Both the position numbers and the translations under genes were made by a program. From Patellaria atrata CBS 101060 (lineage: Eukaryota > Ascomycota > Dothideomycetes > Patellariales > Patellariaceae), in assembly GCA_010093705.1 (NCBI GenBank), contig MU006094.1, positions 11,230 to 46,249 of the forward strand: DNA of 35,020 bases, given 5' to 3'. Positions 31,570 through 35,020 of the stretch are shown piece after piece (positions within the stretch are counted from its first letter, which is position 1; each line of letters opens with the position of its first letter). The notes beneath the pieces were generated by a model, which made no database searches, had not been told where the DNA came from, and saw only the letters and a list, made by a program, of their open reading frames with translations.

Positions 31570-31938
31570 AGGTAGTTGGATTTCGGTGATCTGATTGGCC
31601 AAATTTCGAGTGGTGTTCAGACTCAAGATGAAATCAATTTGAAGTAATGTTAAAGTTGATTTTACCATAAAATGATCTATGATCATTGAGTTTCATCCTA
31701 TCCTTGATAAATGAGATGAAATGGGATTCCTGCTCTCACGGGTTTCGCGAGAAGTTCGTGTTGCGAGGCTTGGCTTGCCAGGATCCAAACCATCCAAACA
31801 AAGCCGTTAAGTTGTTTCGCTGAATGCATCACAAACCTGTTGCCCGTGCAAGGTGGAAGTAAAATGCGCTTTTTTCTGCACAGATAGCGTTGGTCTGTAC
31901 TTGGGACTAACATTCGGCGCATCCTGATTGTCTTCGCG
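31570..31938. promoter_or_regulatory. MAD1 promoter and leader, next to the MITE
   Basis: 369 bp between the MITE's right TA and the MAD1 ATG. It is unique-looking sequence with no coding signal. An open frame on the minus strand (31698-31922) has no recognisable motif. A CTCATTTATCAAGG-type AT-rich tract near 31700 is the only local compositional change seen. Confidence 0.4.
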
Positions 31939-34026
31939 ATGCATCGCTACCAACCTACGTACGATTTTCTCTCAGGCGCACCGTCACCTCCCCCACAGCA
32001 ACAGGTACCATTTAGAGAGACGCTGCGGCAATCACAAATTTCTCGACCGGATCCTGGGAATGAGGATCTTAGGGCACAGATCAATACCCTACAATATGAG
32101 TTGGATTCACTAAAACAGGAGCGGGAACTCACCGCGTTAAGGTACCAGAAAGAGCTTCGAGATGCCCAGGCGAAGGCAGATGCAGATTTCAAGAGGGCGC
32201 AGCAGGCAGAAAGCAGTAATCAATCTGCAACAAACAAGTATGACAATCTTGTTCGTGAACTACAAGATACCAAGGACCGGGCTGCGAATGAGAGAGCAGA
32301 ACTAGAGCGGAGGTTTCGAGCAGTGAAAGATGAGAACACTAATTTACAAGAGGAGTTAGATGAATCGAAGGGGGAATTGGCGTCGTTAGAGCGTCAGAGC
32401 AATCATCGATTGAAAGAAGTGGAAATCCGACATAACACATTGAAGACTACACTCGAAGAGCTCCAAGCAGATGTAGAAGCGAAGGTTACTGCGCTGCAAA
32501 CCACACAGAAACAGCTGTCGCAAAAAGTAGCGGATGTAGATCAGTTAGAGAGCGAAGTTCTCCGACTGAAGGCGCAGACAGGGGATCCGGAAACCGTTGC
32601 TGTTATCAAAAGGGAGCTATCGGAGCAGGTGACACATATTCGAAAACTAGAAGCGACAAACCGGGAGCAATTAGCAGAGCTGAAGCAATACAGGAAGATA
32701 CATAAAAGTATAGACGTGGTTGAGGAGGAAAAGCGCGTCTTAGAGGGAAAACTACGCATGATGGATGATTTGCGTCGAGAGCTCAGCGAAGCTCATCTGA
32801 AACGTCAGATTCTCGAGGATGAGCGCAAGTCCTGGACAGCATACCTCGAAAGTGAATCATCAGGGGAGGGGGAATTACAGTTCGAATCACCGGAGGATAT
32901 GGCGCGAGCTTTCATCAATGAAAGGCTGGAAAGAGCCGCACTGCTCGACAAACTCGGAGCGATCCAACCAGAACTCGCGGTCAAAGAGGAAAATATAAAA
33001 GCCCTAGAAAGTGAAAAAGAAAAACTTCTTGAAGAGTTAGAGAAAACACGCGCTTCTGTAGGAGGAGGTGATAGCAAGATGCGCCTCCGCCTGGAACGTC
33101 AGCGCACCCTCGCTGTCAAAGAAGTCGAATATCTCCGCGCCCAACTCCAGAACTTTGACGCTGAAGAAAGTGAGCTCCAACCTGATAAATACGACGAACA
33201 AAAGTCAAAACGCATCAAAGACCTCGAGTCTCTCGTAGACGAATACCGCAACGAGCTTCAAACTCTCCAAAGTGACCTCAAAGCCCAAGAGATGCAGCTC
33301 CCACTAATAGGCACCAAACGCGCCCGCGACGATGACGATGACGAACGCATCGGCGAACTTCGGCGCAAGAACCGTGATCTCCAAGACCGCGTCGAGAAGC
33401 AAAAGACCGCAGCCGCTGTCCTCGAAGCCGATTTGAAGGCCACAAAAGCTCAGCTCTCCTCACTCAAAGCGTCCTCACGGACCCGCATCCTCACCCTCCG
33501 CTCTAACCCCACCGCCGACGTCGAAGCAATCAAACTATCTACCCTCAAAACGCTGAGAGAAGAAAACAACGCGCTACTAGCTCAACTCCAACATCGCAAA
33601 GAGGGTTATGAGACCGTGCCGAAAGTAACCTTCGAAGCGAGAAAACTCGAAATCGAAAAACTCCACCACTCCGTCGCGGAAAAGGAAAAACGCATGCTTC
33701 GTCTCAAGCAGATCTGGAGCGCAAAATCCGCCGAGTTCCGTGAAGCCGTCGCCTCGATCCTAGGGTGGAAGATGGATTTTATGCCGAACGGACGGGTACG
33801 GCTCACCAACCTCTTCAACCCGGGTAATGAGGAGGAGGGCGAACAGAACAGTATCATTTTCGACGGGGAGAAAGGCGAGATGAAGGTTTCTGGCGGGAGG
33901 CAGAGCGCTTTCGCCCAGGAGATCAGGGAGATGGTGGAGTTTTGGGTTGATGGGAGGAAGGAGATTCCGTGTTTCATGGCGGCTATGACTTTGGAGTTTT
34001 ATGATAAGTATACGAGGGTGAAGTAG
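31939..34026 (+). CDS. MAD1: Mad1, spindle assembly checkpoint protein
   Basis: A single exon giving 695 aa (yeast 749, human 718). Residues about 45-500 are almost continuous coiled coil. The Mad2-interaction motif is clear at 516-524, RILTLRSNP, matching the K/R-hydrophobic-hydrophobic-x-hydrophobic-x-x-x-P pattern (human KVLHMSLNP). The Bub1-binding RLK motif is at 588-590. The C-terminal RWD-like head follows (FREAVASILGWKMDFMPNGRVRLTNLF to MTLEFYDKYTRVK). Mad1 recruits and converts Mad2 at unattached kinetochores, leading to APC/C-Cdc20 inhibition; it also sits at nuclear pores in interphase. A short acidic/basic patch (RARDDDDDER) lies near 462-471. The start ATG follows a GCG and gives MHRYQPTYDFLSG; an N-terminal Pro/Gln-rich stretch precedes the coil. 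The second half of the gene shifts to C-ending codons relative to the first half. All functional motifs are intact. Confidence 0.95.
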   Translation: MHRYQPTYDFLSGAPSPPPQQQVPFRETLRQSQISRPDPGNEDLRAQINTLQYELDSLKQERELTALRYQKELRDAQAKADADFKRAQQAESSNQSATNKYDNLVRELQDTKDRAANERAELERRFRAVKDENTNLQEELDESKGELASLERQSNHRLKEVEIRHNTLKTTLEELQADVEAKVTALQTTQKQLSQKVADVDQLESEVLRLKAQTGDPETVAVIKRELSEQVTHIRKLEATNREQLAELKQYRKIHKSIDVVEEEKRVLEGKLRMMDDLRRELSEAHLKRQILEDERKSWTAYLESESSGEGELQFESPEDMARAFINERLERAALLDKLGAIQPELAVKEENIKALESEKEKLLEELEKTRASVGGGDSKMRLRLERQRTLAVKEVEYLRAQLQNFDAEESELQPDKYDEQKSKRIKDLESLVDEYRNELQTLQSDLKAQEMQLPLIGTKRARDDDDDERIGELRRKNRDLQDRVEKQKTAAAVLEADLKATKAQLSSLKASSRTRILTLRSNPTADVEAIKLSTLKTLREENNALLAQLQHRKEGYETVPKVTFEARKLEIEKLHHSVAEKEKRMLRLKQIWSAKSAEFREAVASILGWKMDFMPNGRVRLTNLFNPGNEEEGEQNSIIFDGEKGEMKVSGGRQSAFAQEIREMVEFWVDGRKEIPCFMAAMTLEFYDKYTRVK

Positions 34027-34641
34027 ATGGTTTGTTGGGTTGTGATGTTTCGTGCAGGCGTTTGGGAAGATATGATTGCTATACTTGCATTTTATGTGTA
34101 ATGGTAAGTGTACTGTACGTCTAGGGCGCTCCCTTGGGGATAGGTTTGATGAGCATGGTGAGAAGTTGTAGTACTTTTAGGATATGGTAACCGAGAGATT
34201 CCATTATATGGTCATTCTCATCCACTGTTTCGTCCTTTTACAACCTTGATTTACCAGGTGATTTTATGATATTCGCAATTCTCTCCATTGTAGAATACGG
34301 TTGTCTTCATCAATCTACCGTTCTCAAGGTAGTAGCAATTGTCTTTAATCAATCCAATTTCGTAGAGACTACACTGCTTTTGTAAAAATGGTAATATCAT
34401 TACAGTCGGATCGTAGGATGTATAAACAGACACGCGGATGAGCTCAGAGACACCTAAATAAAATAAAAAGGTCTGAATTACCCCTTCTTTCTCTCCCCAT
34501 CACGGTTGAAGAAACATTAGTCTCTACATCTGTCCCACTCAACAAATCTTCATTATCACCAGGAGCTTCCACGCCATCGATTGCATACTATCATATGCAT
34601 TATGACCAATTACGCTAACCTAAACCCTCCCCACCATCTCA
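34027..34641. other. Intergenic region downstream of MAD1
   Basis: 615 bp between two convergent genes (MAD1 on plus, small hypothetical on minus), so it should hold both 3' flanks. It is AT-rich. I found no RNA gene, repeat or plausible coding frame. Confidence 0.5.
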
Positions 34642-34971
34642 CTACACATACCTCACACTCCTCCTCCGTCCCTCAACCACGACCCTCTCCCTTTCCCCAT
34701 CCCTCGCAACATCTCTCCTCTCCGGCCTATACTCTATCCGCGGCTGACTGCTCCTCCTATACTCCTCGCGCCCCAGCGACCCCGATGACTGTCGGTAGCG
34801 GTACTCTTCGTACGAGCCCGAGGTCCGTGGCATTCGGGCTATTTCCTGAGACTGTCGATGGTGGTGGTGGTGGTTGTGGAAGGGTGGATCGACGCCCCAG
34901 TGGGATACGCGGGGAGGAGGGTCGTCGACGGGGTGTCGGACGGAGCCGTGACGGGATTCGATGAGGCACAT
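34642..34971 (-). CDS. Small basic Arg/Ser/Tyr-rich hypothetical protein
   Basis: An ATG at 34971 opens a 109-codon frame ending at 34642. The product is disordered and basic, with a five-histidine run (HNHHHHHR), a Tyr/Arg/Ser-rich middle (SYEEYRYRQSSGS), two repeated EYR motifs and an Arg-rich tail (EGRRRSVRYV). The frame is GC-richer than the sequence to its left, and start context CGCAATGTG is acceptable. I do not recognise a family. It may be a complete small gene or the last exon of a gene that continues beyond the window, since only 49 bp of upstream sequence is present. Confidence 0.5.
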   Translation of the reverse strand: MCLIESRHGSVRHPVDDPPPRVSHWGVDPPFHNHHHHHRQSQEIARMPRTSGSYEEYRYRQSSGSLGREEYRRSSQPRIEYRPERRDVARDGERERVVVEGRRRSVRYV

Positions 34972-34994
34972 TGCGTTTTGGGTGACGGTTTGAG

Positions 34995-35020
34995 TTTTTT
35001 TGTTTTTTTTTGGGGGGGGG
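34995..35020. repeat. Homopolymer runs at the window edge
   Basis: The window ends in T runs broken by a single G, then eight or more G. On the minus strand this is a C run followed by A runs shortly before the small hypothetical gene's ATG. Such runs are prone to sequencing length error. Confidence 0.6.

Noticed and set aside
31483-31686. 67-codon minus-strand frame overlapping the right TIR
   Set aside because: It spans the transposon end and unique flank, has no motif, and is too short to be the element's transposase.

Overview
This window is nuclear DNA of a filamentous ascomycete (Pezizomycotina). Genes are compact, with spliceosomal introns mostly 47-90 bp long, GT(A/R)AGN donors and (C/T)AG acceptors. 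The proteins have the filamentous-fungal form, including BLI-3, a Pil1-family eisosome protein, fungal Bfr1, and an SH3 membrane protein with a mucin-like ectodomain. A Leotiomycetes-like fungus is possible, but the sequence alone does not settle the class. No bacterial, viral or secondary-metabolite cluster signal was seen.

Layout. 1-1913: gene-poor, no supportable gene. 1914-3920 (-): Fus1-like single-pass SH3 membrane protein. 5041-7113 (-): PCI-domain protein of the Thp1/CSN12 type (mRNA export). 7811-9106 (-): unrecognised Ser/Thr-rich protein with an Ala-Asn-Gly repeat and an uncertain 5' end. 9730-10767 (-): PQ-loop membrane protein, divergent from BFR1 at 11110-12764 (+). 13468-14242 (+): BLI-3 flavin-binding split-barrel protein. 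14498-19148 (-): DHX29-type DEAH/RHA helicase, divergent from the very large GCN1 at 19525-27824 (+). 28666-29870 (+): Pil1/Lsp1 eisosome core protein. 30155-30803 (-): IMP3 of the U3 snoRNP, divergent from MAD1 at 31939-34026 (+). 34642-34971 (-): a small basic hypothetical protein at the window edge. Sixteen introns were placed from splice motifs plus reading-frame continuity, and exon sums are divisible by three in every multi-exon gene.

The genes are mostly housekeeping. Several touch mRNA fate and translation: Thp1-like (export), Bfr1 (polysome mRNPs), DHX29 (scanning on structured 5' UTRs), Gcn1 (Gcn2 activation and ribosome collisions) and Imp3 (18S pre-rRNA processing). DHX29 and GCN1 share a 376-bp divergent promoter that contains a perfect 8+1+8 palindrome, and GCN1 has an out-of-frame upstream ATG overlapping its start codon.

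The most striking non-genic feature is a ~643-bp TA-flanked element with ~87-bp terminal inverted repeats (30925-31567). It looks like a non-autonomous Tc1/mariner-type MITE, inserted in the shared IMP3/MAD1 promoter. Its core is an array of about 15 degenerate 11-12-bp repeats with a higher-order pattern.
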